A stretch of 64,000 nucleotides of DNA from Methylobacter marinus A45 (GCF_000383855.1 NZ_KB912877.1:1875285-1939284), one strand, 5' to 3'. Counted from the first letter of the stretch, positions 9,015 to 18,788 are shown. The notes: generated by a model not told the origin, from the sequence alone. A program made the numbers and translations.

Positions 9015-9076
9015 CGCCGGCCAGCGTATCCGCATGATGGCCGTATGGCGGATCAATCGTATGGTGGATTTGCCTT

Positions 9077-9168
9077 GGCAATCCACCGACAAACGAAGCC
9101 TCGAAACCGTGCTATTCCGCACCTGCTTGAAATGGCGGTTTGCTGCGCGAAACCGCCCTACGCTGCTG
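9077..9168. repeat. Dispersed repeat, copy B (partner at 1265-1386)
   Basis: This is the shorter copy of the repeat at 1265-1386, sharing tttgctgcgcgaaaccgccc and flanking blocks. It begins just after the TPR gene, so the two copies flank the copper-receptor operon in the same orientation. Confidence 0.7.
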
Positions 9169-9208
9169 AATAAGAATATCCGCCCCCCCGAAGGACAGCC
9201 AAAAATGC

Positions 9209-10418
9209 TCGCCACTTCATCAGTTATGCAATGGAGTGCGAATTAGAGTAATCAGCCGTTACCTGAAAAATAAAGTAGGGTATGCATTGCGTACCTTTTC
9301 CAGTGGTTCCGGTGAAAGTCATCCCAACTGACAGAGATAATACTTTCCCACTCTCTCCCGCGTGGGAATGAAGACCGCCGCTGAACTGAGCACCGGTATG
9401 GGTTCCCACGCAGGAGCATGGGAACCAGAAACACCTCGTTGCTCATCCTCGTTCCCACGCTCCCGCGCTCGCCGTTATACACAAGTATCGGTAAACTTGC
9501 TAAACAGAGTTCGTCGTATACCTGGAAACGGTGCTGTTTGATAAATCTGCGGATATTGAACATCAGTGGCTTCGAAATCGCGACGAAGGCGTCGCTCCCA
9601 CAAGGCTGTGGGAGCGATCCCCAGATCGCGATTTCGAAGTCGGGAACGTTGGGCGACAAAAAATGGTATCGAAGCCTCATTAGCTAAGATTGCAAAACAG
9701 TAATTTTTGACTTATGTATAACGATGAGCGCTCCCGCGTAAGAATGCATACCGAAGCCGAGGAAAGAATATCCGCTCCCAAAGAACCATGGTAGCCAGGA
9801 ACGTTCGCCACTTCATCAGTTATGCAATGGAGTGCGAATTAGAGTAATCAGCCGTTACCTGAAAAATAAAGTAGGGTATGCATTGCGTACCTTTTCCAGT
9901 GGTTCCGGTGAAAGTCATCCCAACTGACAGAGATAATACTTTCCCACTCTCTCCCGCGTGGGAATGAAGACCGCCGCTGAACTGAGCACCGGTATGGGTT
10001 CCCACGCAGGAGCATGGGAACCAGAAACACCTCGTTGCTCATCCTCGTTCCCACGCTCCCGCGCTCGCCGTTATACACAAGTATCGGTAAACTTGCTAAA
10101 CAGAGTTCGTCGTATACCTGGAAACGGTGCTGTTTGATAAATCTGCGGATATTGAACATCAGTGGCTTCGAAATCGCGACGAAGGCGTCGCTCCCACAAG
10201 GCTGTGGGAGCGATCCCCAGATCGCGATTTCGAAGTCGGGAACGTTGGGCGACAAAAAATGGTATCGAAGCCTCATTAGCTAAGATTGCAAAACAGTAAT
10301 TTTTGACTTATGTATAACGATGAGCGCTCCCGCGTAAGAATGCATACCGAAGCCGAGGAAAGAATATCCGCTCCCAAAGAACCATGGTAGCCAGGAACGT
10401 TCGCCACTTCATCAGTTA
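9209..10418. repeat. Exact 596-bp tandem duplication with an 18-bp third partial copy
   Basis: Copy 1 spans 9209-9804 and copy 2 spans 9805-10400; I see no difference between them. Both start with tcgccacttcatcagtta, and the same 18 bp recur at 10401-10418 before the sequence diverges, as expected if unequal recombination between 18-bp direct repeats made the duplication. Each copy contains the dispersed gtagggta-tgcattgcgtacc element, and a large nested hairpin (9570-9639 and 10166-10235) with outer arms cttcgaaatcgcga and inner arms tcgctccca/tgggagcga. Open frames inside are repeat-derived and not supported as genes. Confidence 0.95.
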
Positions 10419-10515
10419 CGCACGAATGAATTCGCACCTACGCGACCATGCATCCTCGTCAACTCGTTCCCACGTGCCCGTGTAAAAAAAGCATAAAAAA
10501 AATGCTTGCCGTAAC

Positions 10516-10536
10516 AAATGATAATCATTATCATTT
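10516..10536. promoter_or_regulatory. Fur box upstream of the hemP/TonB/siderophore block
   Basis: The core gataatcattatc with flanking aaat and attt forms an almost perfect 21-bp palindrome, which is the classic ferric uptake regulator site. It lies 110 bp upstream of the gene at 10647. It predicts repression by Fur-Fe(II) of the following plus-strand run, at least through exbD and perhaps through the siderophore genes. Confidence 0.9.
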
Positions 10537-10646
10537 ACATAAGGCGATGATTTGACCTCTCGCTGTTTTCGTTTAACGCACCTGTCTCACCGAACAGCGT
10601 GCGTTAAACACTTTTTTCAATCGACCATCACGAGGAGCAGCGCACC

Positions 10647-10913
10647 ATGCTTGAAGATCAATCGACTGCCGCGCGCATCGAACTGACCCAATTGCACGCG
10701 ACGACCTGTCTGTCGATGACGCAGTTCATCAACGGCCGCCATTGCCCGAAACTGGCTCATTCGATCGTGCATCAACTAGGCCTGTTGCTGGCGCATCCGC
10801 AGCTGGCGCAGGTCTCGGACAGCCGTGAGTTGTACCGGCAATTGCTGGAACATTGGCAAAAAGTCGCCGCGCAATTACGGGAACAACGCGAGCCGCGGCC
10901 TGTTTATCACTGA
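10647..10913 (+). CDS. Small hypothetical protein, first gene after the Fur box
   Basis: The 88-residue protein has a good ribosome site (gaggagc) before its ATG. It is soluble, mostly helical, with a short Cys/His stretch (FINGRHCPKLAHSIVHQL) and a C-terminal helix ending in HWQK. I do not know its function. The product of the small gene at 24474-24707, also behind a Fur box, shows a similar pattern (SRPSSCIALAISRQYRWL), so both may belong to one family of iron-responsive small proteins. It precedes hemP by 14 bases. Confidence 0.7.
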   Translation: MLEDQSTAARIELTQLHATTCLSMTQFINGRHCPKLAHSIVHQLGLLLAHPQLAQVSDSRELYRQLLEHWQKVAAQLREQREPRPVYH

Positions 10914-10927
10914 CAATCCGACCTTTT

Positions 10928-11119
10928 ATGAATAACAAGAACAATAGGAACATCCACCGTCAAAGCATCGTGATTGTCGAACAGGAATCCGTTCCTGAGC
11001 GGCGCCGGGTCAGCAGCAGCGAACTGTTCGGGGCACAAAACGAAATCCTGATCGATCACCATGACGACGAATACCGCCTGCGCATCACCAGCAACGGCAA
11101 ACTGATTTTGACCAAATAA
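10928..11119 (+). CDS. hemP: Hemin uptake protein HemP/HmuP
   Basis: The 63-residue protein ends in the HemP domain: RVSSSELFGAQNEILIDHHD followed by EYRLRITSNGKLILTK, which matches this small family closely. HemP/HmuP proteins accompany iron and heme uptake genes, and in some bacteria they are needed for expression of the heme receptor. The ATG at 10928 gives the normal family length; the open frame reaches further upstream but overlaps the preceding gene. No heme receptor or heme ABC transporter is in the window, so the role here may be general iron regulation. Confidence 0.85.
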   Translation: MNNKNNRNIHRQSIVIVEQESVPERRRVSSSELFGAQNEILIDHHDDEYRLRITSNGKLILTK

Positions 11120-11209
11120 TTTTATCCGCTTCCCCCAGCGGCATAGCCAGCGCCCCAGCCCCATCGGGCCAGGAAGCCAGCAATTTTTTTATAAACCGCG
11201 AGGTACGCC

Positions 11210-12085
11210 ATGTCCGTACAGGCTAAAAAAATTATCAATTTTCCGGAGTCCGCGGCCAGAGCAGCGCTATCGGTTTGCGCCGAGGCGCCGCATTACGGAT
11301 CACTCTGCGCCGGCAATCATCCTTTACCCGCGGCTAAGTCATTCAACCGGCGCCTGAGCACATTGCCGGCCTGCCGATGGAGCGAAGGCTTGATCGGTTT
11401 GTGCGTCGCGCTGGTATTTCATCTGGCCTGGCTTGCCGCAGCGCCGACATCCGAAGCGCCGGAGCCGATAACACCGCCAACCCCTATCCAGGTCTCCCTG
11501 ATTTCATCCCCGCAGCCGCGCGCAGAACCGGCAAAGCCCGCACCGCCAAAACCCCAGCAAAAGCCGAAACCGGTGGTCAAGCCAAAACCCAAGCCCAAGG
11601 CCAAACCGCACAAGCCGGCGCAGGCCAAGCCGAAACCACTGCTTTCCTCATCGAACAGCACAGCGGCTATCAATGCCGCGGAAAAGACGCAAGCCGCTCA
11701 AACACCGGTTGAGTCCAGCCCGCCACCGGCTCCCGCCGCGACCACAACGTCACCGACAACATCGACGGCCACCCGGGGCGCGCCGGCGGAAGCGGCACCG
11801 GTAACCCTGCCGCACCTGAATGCCAATTATCTCGATAACCCGCCCCCCGCCTATCCCAGGATTTCGCGCAGGCTGGGCGAACAAGGCAAAGTGCTGCTGC
11901 GCGTCAAGGTTAATACCGACGGCACCGTCGCCCAACTGTCCGTGCGCCAGACCAGCGGCTTCGATCGCCTGGACCAGGCGGCGCTGAAGACGGTCAAGAA
12001 CTGGCGCTTCGTGCCCGCGCGCCAGGACGGACGGGTCGTACCGGCCTGGGTCGTCGTTCCTGTTTCATTTTCACTTAAAGGATAA
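11210..12085 (+). CDS. tonB: TonB energy-transducing protein (iron/siderophore block)
   Basis: The 291-residue protein has an unusually long N-terminal cytoplasmic part (about 55 residues), one membrane helix (GLIGLCVALVFHLAWLAA), a long Pro/Lys-rich spacer (repeated PKPKPKAKPHKPAQ-type runs), a Thr/Ser/Pro linker and a TonB C-terminal domain (YPRISRRLGEQGKVLLRV to VKNWRFVPAR). It should energise the siderophore receptor at 13391 together with the following exbB and exbD. A cgagg site precedes the start. Confidence 0.9.
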   Translation: MSVQAKKIINFPESAARAALSVCAEAPHYGSLCAGNHPLPAAKSFNRRLSTLPACRWSEGLIGLCVALVFHLAWLAAAPTSEAPEPITPPTPIQVSLISSPQPRAEPAKPAPPKPQQKPKPVVKPKPKPKAKPHKPAQAKPKPLLSSSNSTAAINAAEKTQAAQTPVESSPPPAPAATTTSPTTSTATRGAPAEAAPVTLPHLNANYLDNPPPAYPRISRRLGEQGKVLLRVKVNTDGTVAQLSVRQTSGFDRLDQAALKTVKNWRFVPARQDGRVVPAWVVVPVSFSLKG

Positions 12086-12089
12086 GCTC

Positions 12090-12824
12090 ATGGATTTCAA
12101 AGACAACCTCACTCATTTTCTGGCCCAAAGCGATGGCGTCGGCCAGACCCTTTTTGGCCTGCTGGTCACCATGTCGGTCGCCAGCTGGTATTTCATCGTC
12201 GTCAAAGCCTGGCAAGGCGCCTTGATGCGCCGGCATTCGGCGCGGTTTCTGCAAATTTTCTGGGACGCGGCCTCGCTGGATGAAGTCGCCCGTTATCTGG
12301 AAGACCATGCGCCGAAAGAACCGTTTGCCTATTTAACCCGGCATGCCATGACCGCGGCCCGGCATCACGCCGCTCATGGCGCGCAGCGTCTGCACGAGGC
12401 TGGCTCCGCCACGGAGTTTCTGACCCGTTCGATGCGCCGGGCGATCGACGAGGAAACCGCGCGCCTGGAATGGGGCTTGACGGCCCTGGCCTCGATCGCC
12501 AGCACCGCGCCTTTCGTCGGCCTGTTCGGTACGGTCTGGGGCGTCTATCATGCCCTGCTCGGCATCGGCCAAGGCGGAGCCGCGACCCTGGACCAGATTG
12601 CCGGCCCGGTGGGCGAGGCGCTGATCATGACCGGCCTGGGCCTGGCCGTGGCGATTCCGGCGGTATTGGCCTACAACGATTGCGCGCGCGCCAATCGCCT
12701 GGTGCTGGCCAGGCTGGATGCCTACGCGCATGACCTGTTTGCCTTTCTGACCACCGGCACGCCCATGGGCGTGCCGTCATCCGCCGCCCGGCCAACGGCG
12801 GCCGTTGTTTCAGGAGGTGCGTGA
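12090..12824 (+). CDS. exbB: ExbB/TolQ family proton-channel protein
   Basis: The 244-residue protein has a first membrane helix (TLFGLLVTMSVASWYFIVVK), a long cytoplasmic loop, and the conserved pair of C-terminal helices with STAPFVGLFGTVWGVYHALL and GEALIMTGLGLAVAIPAVL. This is a standard-length ExbB, clearly different from the short TonB2-type ExbB at 6124. It starts 4 bases after tonB and overlaps exbD. Confidence 0.92.
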   Translation: MDFKDNLTHFLAQSDGVGQTLFGLLVTMSVASWYFIVVKAWQGALMRRHSARFLQIFWDAASLDEVARYLEDHAPKEPFAYLTRHAMTAARHHAAHGAQRLHEAGSATEFLTRSMRRAIDEETARLEWGLTALASIASTAPFVGLFGTVWGVYHALLGIGQGGAATLDQIAGPVGEALIMTGLGLAVAIPAVLAYNDCARANRLVLARLDAYAHDLFAFLTTGTPMGVPSSAARPTAAVVSGGA

Positions 12825-13252
12825 TGGCCTTCGGCAACTTCGACCAAAGCAAAAGCCAGCACCCGGTTTCGGAAATCAACATGGTGCCGTTGATCGACGT
12901 GATGCTGGTGCTGCTGATTATTTTCATGATCACCGCGCCGCTGATGACGCATGCCGTCAAAATCGACCTGCCGCAAGCGTCGAGCACACCGCAGGCGACC
13001 GAAACCGAACATATCGCGCTGTCCATCAACGGCGAAGGACAGTTATTCTGGGATGAAGCCGGCGTCACGCGCGAACAGCTCAACGAGCGCCTGCGGCAGA
13101 TCGCGCAGCAGTCGCCGCAACCGGAGCTGCATGTGCGCGCCGACCAGGCCGTGCCGTACCGGTTTGTCGCCGAAGCCCTGGCCGATGCGGCCAAGGCCGG
13201 CGTCACGCGTATCGGTTTCGTGTCCGAGCCGGAGCAATCCGGCGCACACTAA
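12824..13252 (+). CDS. exbD: ExbD biopolymer transport protein
   Basis: The protein has about 142 residues from the ATG at 12824, with the membrane segment INMVPLIDVMLVLLIIFMIT carrying the conserved Asp, and a periplasmic domain ending in VTRIGFVSEPEQ. A perfect aggagg (12812-12817) lies 6 bases before this ATG, inside the end of exbB, which favours it over the GTG one codon earlier. It completes the TonB-ExbB-ExbD set. Confidence 0.92.
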   Translation: MAFGNFDQSKSQHPVSEINMVPLIDVMLVLLIIFMITAPLMTHAVKIDLPQASSTPQATETEHIALSINGEGQLFWDEAGVTREQLNERLRQIAQQSPQPELHVRADQAVPYRFVAEALADAAKAGVTRIGFVSEPEQSGAH

Positions 13253-13276
13253 GGAACAATCACAACATGACTTCGC

Positions 13277-13304
13277 CACCCCTTTCGCCTTCGGGCGAGG
13301 GGTG
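13277..13304. other. GC hairpin between exbD and the siderophore receptor
   Basis: cacccctttcgcc and ggcgaggggtg can pair around a ttcg loop. It lies 24 bp after exbD but has no T-run behind it, so it may be an attenuating or mRNA-stabilising stem, or a small REP-like element, rather than a true terminator. Confidence 0.45.
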
Positions 13305-13390
13305 AGGCTATAACTGATAAACCAGCCACCCAGCGTCTCCTGCCAGGCAGCTTTTTACTTCATTTAAAAAGCGATACCAAGGGAAAACGC

Positions 13391-15574
13391 ATGTCGAAAA
13401 AAAATTTGTCTTTAAAAGCGGCAACGATTGGCTGCAAATGGCGCCTGAGTCCGCTGCTGCCGCTGGGGGCGGCGCTGAATGGCCTGGCGATGGCCGCCGA
13501 GCAGCCCGTTGCCGTCCCCGCAACCGACGAACAGGAAATCACGCTGCCGGCCGTCAAGGTCAAAGCCGCGCGCGGCGAGGAAGCCGGCAGCTACGTGGCC
13601 GATACCTCGAGCGCGGGCACCAAAACGGACACCCCGCTCATCGAGACGCCGCAGTCGATCTCGGTGATTACCGATGATCAGATGGAAGCGCAGAACGTCA
13701 GTTCACTGGCCGAGACCTTGCGTTACACGCCGGGCGTTCAGAGCGAGCCTTTCGGGTTTGAGCCCCGTTATACCCAGATCAAGATGCGCGGTTTCGATGC
13801 CACGGAAACCGGTCTTTACCTGGATGGCCTGAAACTGGTCAATCCCGGATTTGCCGTCAGCTATAACCTCGAACCGTTTGGCGCGGAACGCGTTGAAGTA
13901 CCGCGCGGCCCCGCGTCCGTGCTGTATGGCCAAGCCAGCGCCGGCGGCCTGGTCAATTATGTGTCCAAACGGCCCTCGTTCGACCCGTTCGGCAGCATCA
14001 AGTTTGAAGCGGGTTCGTACGATCATTACCAGGGCGAACTCGATGTCGGCGGCGCGCTCGATCAAGACAAAACCCTCGCCTATCGGCTCACCGTGCTGGG
14101 CCGGGACAGTGATACCCAGGTTGATTACGTCAAGGACAACCGCATTTACATCGCGCCGTCGCTAACCTGGAAACCCAGCGCCGATACCACGCTGACTTTT
14201 TTAAGCCACTATCAGAAGGATGAAACCCAGTCCTCGCAACGGTTACCCATCCAGGGCACTTTATACGGCAATCCCAACGGTAAAATCCCGACCAGCACCT
14301 TCACCGGCGAACCGGATGTCGACCGCTATGACCGGGAACAGTTTGCCGTCGGCTATTTGTTTGAACACCGTTTCAACGATCACCTGACGCTTCGGCAAAA
14401 CACCCGCTATTACAACACTGAAATCGATGTCCGCAGTGTCTATGCCGCTTTCCTGCAGCCGGACCAGCGCACCATCGGCCGTTATTATTACGAGATAGAC
14501 GGCGAGGCACGCGGCTTCAGCCTCGACAATCAGGCGCAGATCAAATTCGCAACCGGTTTCGTGGACCATACGGTACTGGCGGGCCTGGATTTTCAACACA
14601 CGGACGCCACCAACGTATTGCCATTCGGCGTTGCTCCGGACCTGGATATTTATAACCCGGCTTACGGGGCCGGCGTCCCGGCTCCGTTCCCCAGCACAGA
14701 CGAGGCGATCACGCAGAATCAAATCGGGCTTTATCTTCAAGACCAAATCAAACTGGGCGAGCACTGGCGCGTGTCGTTGGGCGGGCGCTACGACATGGCG
14801 GAAAGCGAGACCGAAGACCGGCTCGGCGGCACGCGGACCCGCCAGGACGACAAGGAACTGACCGGCCGCGCCGGCCTGGTGTATGTCGCCGATAACGGCT
14901 TGGCGCCTTATTTCAGCTATGCGCAGTCGTTTCTGCCGGCGCTGGGCACCGATCTGGTCACGGGAACGCCGTTTAAGCCCGAGACCGGGGAACAATACGA
15001 GTTCGGCATTAAATACCAGCCGAAAAACCAGAACAGTTTCATTTCCCTGGCCTATTTCGATCTCACCCGGGAAAACTTCCTGACTCTCGATCCCGTTTCA
15101 TTCCAGAGCGTCCAACGGGGCGAAGCGCATTCCAACGGCGTCGAACTGGAAGGCCTCGCCAGCTTTGACAACGGCCTGAATCTGACGGCCAGTTATAGCT
15201 ATCTGAATGCGAAAGTCACCAAGAGCTCCTTTGCCAGTGAAGTAGGCGAGCCGTTGGAGTATGTCCCCAAGCACAAAGCCACCTTGTGGGCCGATTACAC
15301 CGTGCCGTCCGGCATGGCCAAGGGCTGGGGCATAGGCGGCGGCGTGCGCTATATCGGCACCTCGTTCGGCAACACGTATTACGACAGAAACACCACGGAA
15401 ATACCGGGCTACGTGCTGTTCGACGCGACCATGCATTACCAATGGAACCAGATCAAGCTGGTTTTCAACATGCAGAATGTCCTCGACAAGGAGCATGTCA
15501 CGACCTCATTCGACGACTTCACCACCTACGGAGCAAGACGCATGGTAACCGGTTCCATTCAATACAGTTTCTGA
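13391..15574 (+). CDS. TonB-dependent siderophore receptor (FhuA/FoxA-like hydroxamate type)
   Basis: The 727-residue protein has a signal peptide cleaved near GLAMAAEQ, a TonB-box-like ITLPAVKVKA, a plug with TPLIETPQSISVIT and YTPGVQSEPFGFEPR, the receptor signature MRGFDATETGLYLDGLKL and VPRGPASVLYGQASAGGLVN, and a barrel that ends in SIQYSF. This is the ferric-siderophore receptor subfamily that includes FhuA and FoxA. Its place between TonB-ExbB-ExbD and the biosynthesis genes makes the cell's own siderophore the likely ligand. ATG with aagg at 9 bases; a 138-bp gap with a hairpin lies upstream. Confidence 0.92.
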   Translation: MSKKNLSLKAATIGCKWRLSPLLPLGAALNGLAMAAEQPVAVPATDEQEITLPAVKVKAARGEEAGSYVADTSSAGTKTDTPLIETPQSISVITDDQMEAQNVSSLAETLRYTPGVQSEPFGFEPRYTQIKMRGFDATETGLYLDGLKLVNPGFAVSYNLEPFGAERVEVPRGPASVLYGQASAGGLVNYVSKRPSFDPFGSIKFEAGSYDHYQGELDVGGALDQDKTLAYRLTVLGRDSDTQVDYVKDNRIYIAPSLTWKPSADTTLTFLSHYQKDETQSSQRLPIQGTLYGNPNGKIPTSTFTGEPDVDRYDREQFAVGYLFEHRFNDHLTLRQNTRYYNTEIDVRSVYAAFLQPDQRTIGRYYYEIDGEARGFSLDNQAQIKFATGFVDHTVLAGLDFQHTDATNVLPFGVAPDLDIYNPAYGAGVPAPFPSTDEAITQNQIGLYLQDQIKLGEHWRVSLGGRYDMAESETEDRLGGTRTRQDDKELTGRAGLVYVADNGLAPYFSYAQSFLPALGTDLVTGTPFKPETGEQYEFGIKYQPKNQNSFISLAYFDLTRENFLTLDPVSFQSVQRGEAHSNGVELEGLASFDNGLNLTASYSYLNAKVTKSSFASEVGEPLEYVPKHKATLWADYTVPSGMAKGWGIGGGVRYIGTSFGNTYYDRNTTEIPGYVLFDATMHYQWNQIKLVFNMQNVLDKEHVTTSFDDFTTYGARRMVTGSIQYSF

Positions 15575-15860
15575 ACCGCTACGCGGTAAGGCCCGCTTTA
15601 CCGCTAAGGATCCGGTCGTAACTAATTTCCCTGTTTAAACATAGGATGCGCCGACGGCAGGAGGCGCATCGTTCGCGAGCTAATTTCAGGAAGTTATTTT
15701 CAGCCAAATCCTAAACCGCCAGCATCAAGATCACCGCGCGATGGCTTGACCACGGATTTGCCCGGCTTCACCAAGGGCAGTTCCGCAACCGGCGCGATGA
15801 TCCGGCCAGCCGACCTTTGTTTAACCATTAAGCAATCCACTTTCAACCAGAGGTAAGCCT

Positions 15861-17468
15861 ATGAACGCCGACACTTTAAAGCTGCAACCGGTAAACACGC
15901 CCAGCGAACCTGGGCAGGATAAATCCCGGCTCGCCAGCTTTATTTTCCATGAGAAGAATTTACACCGCTATAAGAACGCCCTGTTGCAGGGCATTGAGTT
16001 GATACAAAAAAGCCTGTCAGCCGTCGACAAACCGTTCAGCGGCATTCTGCCGCGCGAACTGGCGGCTCAATTTAACTCGGTCGACCTGGATCACGCCTGC
16101 GCCCGGTTTGACGAGGCCCTGGCGGAAGTTGAGGAACTGTACCTGGCGCATGCCGTTTATTTTCATCATCCCCGCTATGTCGCCCACCTCAACTGCCCGA
16201 TTGTGCTGCCGGCTATTTTGGCCGAACTGCTGCTGACTTCGATCAATTCCTCGGTCGATACCTGGGACCAAAGTGCGGGCGGCACTTTCATCGAACAGAA
16301 GCTGATCGACTGGACGGCGGAAAAAATCGGCCTGGGCGCGCGGGCGGATGGCATTTTTACCAGTGGCGGCACGCAATCCAACCTGATGGCGATGCTATTG
16401 GCGCGCGACCACATCTGCTCGAAGACATGGCGGCATCACGACAATAAAACGCAGGGCTTGCCGGAAGATTGCCATAAATTGCGCATTTTCAGTTCGGAGC
16501 TCAGCCATTTCAGCATCCAAAAAGCGGCCGCGATACTGGGCCTGGGTTATGACGCGGTGGTGCCGGTTGCTTGCGACCGCTATTTCAAAATGGATGTCCG
16601 GGCGCTGGCCCAGGCGATCAAGGACTGTCTGGCGCAGGGCTTGATCCCGATGGCCGTGGTCGCGACCGCCGGGACCACCGATTTCGGCAGTATCGATCCC
16701 TTGCCGGCAATCGCCGGAATATGCCGCGCCCACGGCTTGTGGCTGCATGTCGATGCCGCTTACGGCTGCGGCCTGCTGGTGTCGCCGAAATTCCGGCATT
16801 GGCTGGCCGGCATCGAGTCCGCGGATTCGGTCACGGTGGATTATCACAAGTCATTCCTGCAACCGGTCAGCTGCAGCGCGTTTCTGGTAAAAGACCGGCG
16901 GCATCTGGCCGTTGTCACGTGCCATGCCGAATACCTGAACCCGCTCAGCCAGGTCCGTGAGGGCACGCCGAACCTGGTCGATAAAAGCCTGCAAACCACC
17001 AGGCGCTTCGATGCGCTGAAACTCTGGCTGACACTGCGCATGATGGGGGCTGACCAGATCGGCGCCGCGTTCGACCAGGTCATTCACCTGGCGAAACAGA
17101 CGTATTTGCTGTTGCTGTCGGAGCCTTGCCTCGAGGTGCTCCATCAGCCGCAGCTCAGCACGCTGGTGTTTCGCTATCGCCCGTCCGGGCAATATCAGGA
17201 AGCAGACCTCGATGCGCTCAATGCCGCTATCCGCAAAGCCCTGTCAAGATCCGGCGAGGCGCTCATCGCCAGCACCAAAGTCCAGGGAAAACAGTATCTT
17301 AAATTCACCTTGCTGAACCCGTTGACGACCATTCAGGACATGCAGGCCGTGCTTAAATTAATCAAATACCATGGGCAAAACCACTTCAATTCAGGCGCCG
17401 ACAGCGCCGGCCAGCCGGCCTGCCAGGCCGTCGGACAGGCCATCATCAAGGAGAGCTGCGATGCGTGA
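15861..17468 (+). CDS. PLP-dependent diamine-forming decarboxylase (DesA/RhbB-like), siderophore pathway
   Basis: This 535-residue protein belongs to the group II PLP decarboxylase family. The PLP lysine is K330 in VTVDYHKSFLQPVS, and the segment YLNPLSQVREGTPNLVDKSL with TTRRFDALKLW is very like DesA, the lysine decarboxylase that makes cadaverine for desferrioxamine. L-2,4-diaminobutyrate decarboxylase (RhbB-like) is the alternative; with no diaminobutyrate aminotransferase gene nearby, lysine to cadaverine is favoured. An agagg ribosome site precedes the ATG. The 3' end overlaps the hydroxylase gene by 8 bases. Confidence 0.88.
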   Translation: MNADTLKLQPVNTPSEPGQDKSRLASFIFHEKNLHRYKNALLQGIELIQKSLSAVDKPFSGILPRELAAQFNSVDLDHACARFDEALAEVEELYLAHAVYFHHPRYVAHLNCPIVLPAILAELLLTSINSSVDTWDQSAGGTFIEQKLIDWTAEKIGLGARADGIFTSGGTQSNLMAMLLARDHICSKTWRHHDNKTQGLPEDCHKLRIFSSELSHFSIQKAAAILGLGYDAVVPVACDRYFKMDVRALAQAIKDCLAQGLIPMAVVATAGTTDFGSIDPLPAIAGICRAHGLWLHVDAAYGCGLLVSPKFRHWLAGIESADSVTVDYHKSFLQPVSCSAFLVKDRRHLAVVTCHAEYLNPLSQVREGTPNLVDKSLQTTRRFDALKLWLTLRMMGADQIGAAFDQVIHLAKQTYLLLLSEPCLEVLHQPQLSTLVFRYRPSGQYQEADLDALNAAIRKALSRSGEALIASTKVQGKQYLKFTLLNPLTTIQDMQAVLKLIKYHGQNHFNSGADSAGQPACQAVGQAIIKESCDA

Positions 17469-18786
17469 GACAACTTACGATGTGATCGGGATCGGCGTAG
17501 GCCCGTTTAATTTGAGCCTGGCCTGCCTGATGGAACCGATTAGAGGCTTGAACAGCCTGTTTTTGGAGAAAAACGCGGGATTTAACTGGCATTCGGGGAT
17601 CTTGCTGCAAAATGCGCACCTGCAAACGCCGTTCCTGTCCGATCTGGTCACGCTGGCCGATCCGACCAGTCCGTTCAGCTTCTTGAATTACATCAAGGAA
17701 CAGGGCCGGATATACGCGTTTTATATCAGGGAAAACTTCTTTCTGATGCGTAGCGAATACAACCAGTATTGCCAATGGGCCGCGAGCCGGCTGGGCAATA
17801 TTGCCTTCAATACCCGGGTCGAACACATCGAATTTTGCGCCAGCCTGGGCTGTTATGTCATCCGGGCGCGATGCACGGACACCGGCCAAAGCAAAATTTA
17901 CCATGCGAAAAAGCTGGTTCTGGGCACCGGAACCGTCCCGTACATGCCGGGTTGCTGCCGGGAAATAGCCGACCGGGCGATCCATTCATCGGCCTATCTG
18001 CCGAACAAGAAAGCGCTGCAAGGCAACCAGTCGATTACGGTTCTGGGCAGCGGGCAAAGCGCCGCTGAAATTTATTACGACCTGCTGCAAGACATTGATG
18101 TGTATGGTTATGAATTGAGCTGGATTACGCGTTCGCCCCGGTTTTTTCCTCTGGAGTACAACAAACTGACGCTGGAAATGACCTCGCCGGAATACGTCGA
18201 TTATTTTTTCCAGCTGCCGGCGGACACCAGAGCGCGTTTGATCCGTGAGCAAAAAAACCTGTACAAAGGCATTAACGGCGCCCTGATTAACGATATTTAC
18301 GATCTGATGTACGTCAAGCGCCTCAGCCATGACATCCGGGTCAACCTGTTCACGAATACGGAATTGCAGGCCGCCGCCTTCAATCCGGATGATCAGCATT
18401 TTGAACTGACAGTGCATCAAAACGAGCAAGAAGTCCGCTACGGCCATCGCACGCAGGGACTGGTGCTGGCGACAGGCTACAGTTACCAGTTACCGGCGTT
18501 TGTGGCCGGCATCGCCCCGCGCCTGCGATGGGACGAACAGGGCCGGTTCGCGGTCAACCGAAATTACAGCATAGACCGGGACGGCACGGACATCTTTGTA
18601 CAGAATGTCGGACTGCATACGCACGGCTTCGTCACGCCGGATTTGGGCATGGTCTGTTACCGCAATGCCTGCATTATCAAAGCCGTCACCGGCCAGGAAC
18701 ACTACCCCATCGAACAAAGCATCGCGTTTCAGCGGTTTTCGGCGCCGGCGGAAAAAATCGTACTTTCCGGATCGGAAGCGGGTTAA
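17461..18786 (+). CDS. FAD/NADPH-dependent amine N-hydroxylase (IucD/DesB/PvdA family)
   Basis: From the ATG at 17461 (aaggag just upstream) the protein has 441 residues. It shows the family's FAD site (GIGVGPFNLSLA), the substrate/NADPH-side motif LQTPFLSDLVTLADPTSPFS, the NADPH site LGSGQSAAEIYYDL, and the C-terminal ATGYSY. These enzymes add a hydroxyl to the terminal amine of lysine, ornithine or a diamine. Next to a DesA-like decarboxylase the likely substrate is cadaverine, giving N-hydroxycadaverine. The open frame continues upstream into the decarboxylase gene but only this start gives the correct N-terminus. Confidence 0.9.
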   Translation: MRETTYDVIGIGVGPFNLSLACLMEPIRGLNSLFLEKNAGFNWHSGILLQNAHLQTPFLSDLVTLADPTSPFSFLNYIKEQGRIYAFYIRENFFLMRSEYNQYCQWAASRLGNIAFNTRVEHIEFCASLGCYVIRARCTDTGQSKIYHAKKLVLGTGTVPYMPGCCREIADRAIHSSAYLPNKKALQGNQSITVLGSGQSAAEIYYDLLQDIDVYGYELSWITRSPRFFPLEYNKLTLEMTSPEYVDYFFQLPADTRARLIREQKNLYKGINGALINDIYDLMYVKRLSHDIRVNLFTNTELQAAAFNPDDQHFELTVHQNEQEVRYGHRTQGLVLATGYSYQLPAFVAGIAPRLRWDEQGRFAVNRNYSIDRDGTDIFVQNVGLHTHGFVTPDLGMVCYRNACIIKAVTGQEHYPIEQSIAFQRFSAPAEKIVLSGSEAG

Positions 18787-18788
18787 AC

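Noticed and set aside
9224-10283. Identical pairs of open frames (61, 89 and 142 codons) in both halves of the duplication
   Set aside because: They consist of dispersed repeat and hairpin sequence, also seen in other spacers, and lack ribosome sites.
13277-13304. Rho-independent terminator after exbD
   Set aside because: The stem is good, but no T-run follows on either strand at the right distance.
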